DNA from: DASPRM01 sp035319065 | Lineage (GTDB): Bacteria > Acidobacteriota > Terriglobia > Terriglobales > Acidobacteriaceae | NCBI GenBank assembly: GCA_035319065.1 | Contig: DATHDM010000319.1 | Span: 1 to 16,220, forward strand | Direction of reading: 5' to 3' | Length of the DNA stretch: 16,220 nt | In this document: positions 15,996 to 16,220 of the stretch, one piece after another | How positions within the stretch are numbered: position 1 is the stretch's first letter | Layout of the letters: each line of letters starts with the position of its first letter | Notes under the pieces: model-generated | What the model was told of the DNA's origin: nothing | The model's input: only the letters and a program-made list of their open reading frames with translations | Database searches by the model: none | Made by a program: the position numbers and the translations under genes

Positions 15996-16220
15996 CTATA
16001 TCTCAAACTCCAGCTTCATGCCGTCGTGAGCCAGGCGCACGTGCGGAGGCAGGATAGCATTGGTGGCGGCATGAGGCAGATCGTGCGAGATGTGGGTGAA
16101 ATATGCGCGTTGCGGCCGGCAGCGGTCCACGATGGCCAGGGAATGCTCCACCGTGGAGTGAGTAGGATGCGGCTTGTGCCGCAGCGCATCCAGGAACAGG
16201 ATGTCCAGATTCTGCAGCTG
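15996..16220 (-). CDS. Metallo-beta-lactamase-fold hydrolase, C-terminal part (start beyond window)
   Basis: Only the last 74 codons are visible, ending LEFEI and a TAG stop at 15998-15996. The segment LDILFLDALRHKPHPTHSTVEHSL, then RAYFTHISHDLPH and VRLAHDGMKLEF, is the typical C-terminal end of PhnP-like metallo-beta-lactamase proteins (beta-lactamase superfamily 2): an aspartate metal ligand within LFLDALR, then a late histidine in FTHISHD. Such enzymes are often phosphodiesterases (cyclic phosphates or tRNA/RNA ends), but the substrate cannot be told from this part. It lies 12 nt upstream of ribF in the same direction and probably shares its transcript. Confidence 0.85.
   Translation of the reverse strand, partial: QLQNLDILFLDALRHKPHPTHSTVEHSLAIVDRCRPQRAYFTHISHDLPHAATNAILPPHVRLAHDGMKLEFEI

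Overview
The window reads as a contiguous piece of a GC-rich, Gram-negative bacterial chromosome made of housekeeping genes. The LPS gene lpxD, the meso-diaminopimelate peptidoglycan-recycling ligase mpl, an He_PIG-type exported protein and a small protein resembling the DUF6982 family together suggest an acidobacterium (Terriglobia/Koribacter-like). That assignment is inference from gene style; no rRNA or other taxonomic marker is present.

Layout. (1) Positions 1-5993, all on the minus strand and read right to left: a CCA-adding/poly(A) polymerase-family nucleotidyltransferase with an unusual histone-H1-like tail, then dnaE (replicative DNA polymerase III alpha), then accA (acetyl-CoA carboxylase alpha, cut off by the window edge). 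(2) Positions 5994-6351: a 358-bp divergent intergenic region. (3) Positions 6352-8904, plus strand: a DUF6982-like protein of unknown function, lpxD (lipid A synthesis) and a REC-PAS response regulator. (4) Positions 14084-8941, minus strand: LD-carboxypeptidase, mpl and an exported M61 peptidase with PDZ domain, tightly coupled (3-nt gap, then 4-nt overlap), followed after 93 nt by a PlsC-type acyltransferase. (5) Positions 14268-14957, plus strand: a secreted Ig-like protein with a consensus -10 box directly before its start codon. (6) Positions 16220-14988, minus strand: the C-terminal end of a metallo-beta-lactamase-fold hydrolase, then ribF (riboflavin kinase/FAD synthetase).

The clearest functional unit is LD-carboxypeptidase plus Mpl. 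The first trims recycled murein tetrapeptide to tripeptide, and the second ligates that tripeptide back onto UDP-MurNAc. dnaE-accA adjacency with lpxD nearby recalls the lpxD-fabZ-lpxA-lpxB-rnhB-dnaE-accA cluster of E. coli, here rearranged.

I see no mobile element, CRISPR array, tRNA or rRNA, and no clear undescribed multi-gene system. The most interesting non-coding signals are a short GC-rich intergenic repeat related in three gaps, one copy a perfect 20-bp palindrome just upstream of plsC, and probable leaderless or near-leaderless starts at two genes.
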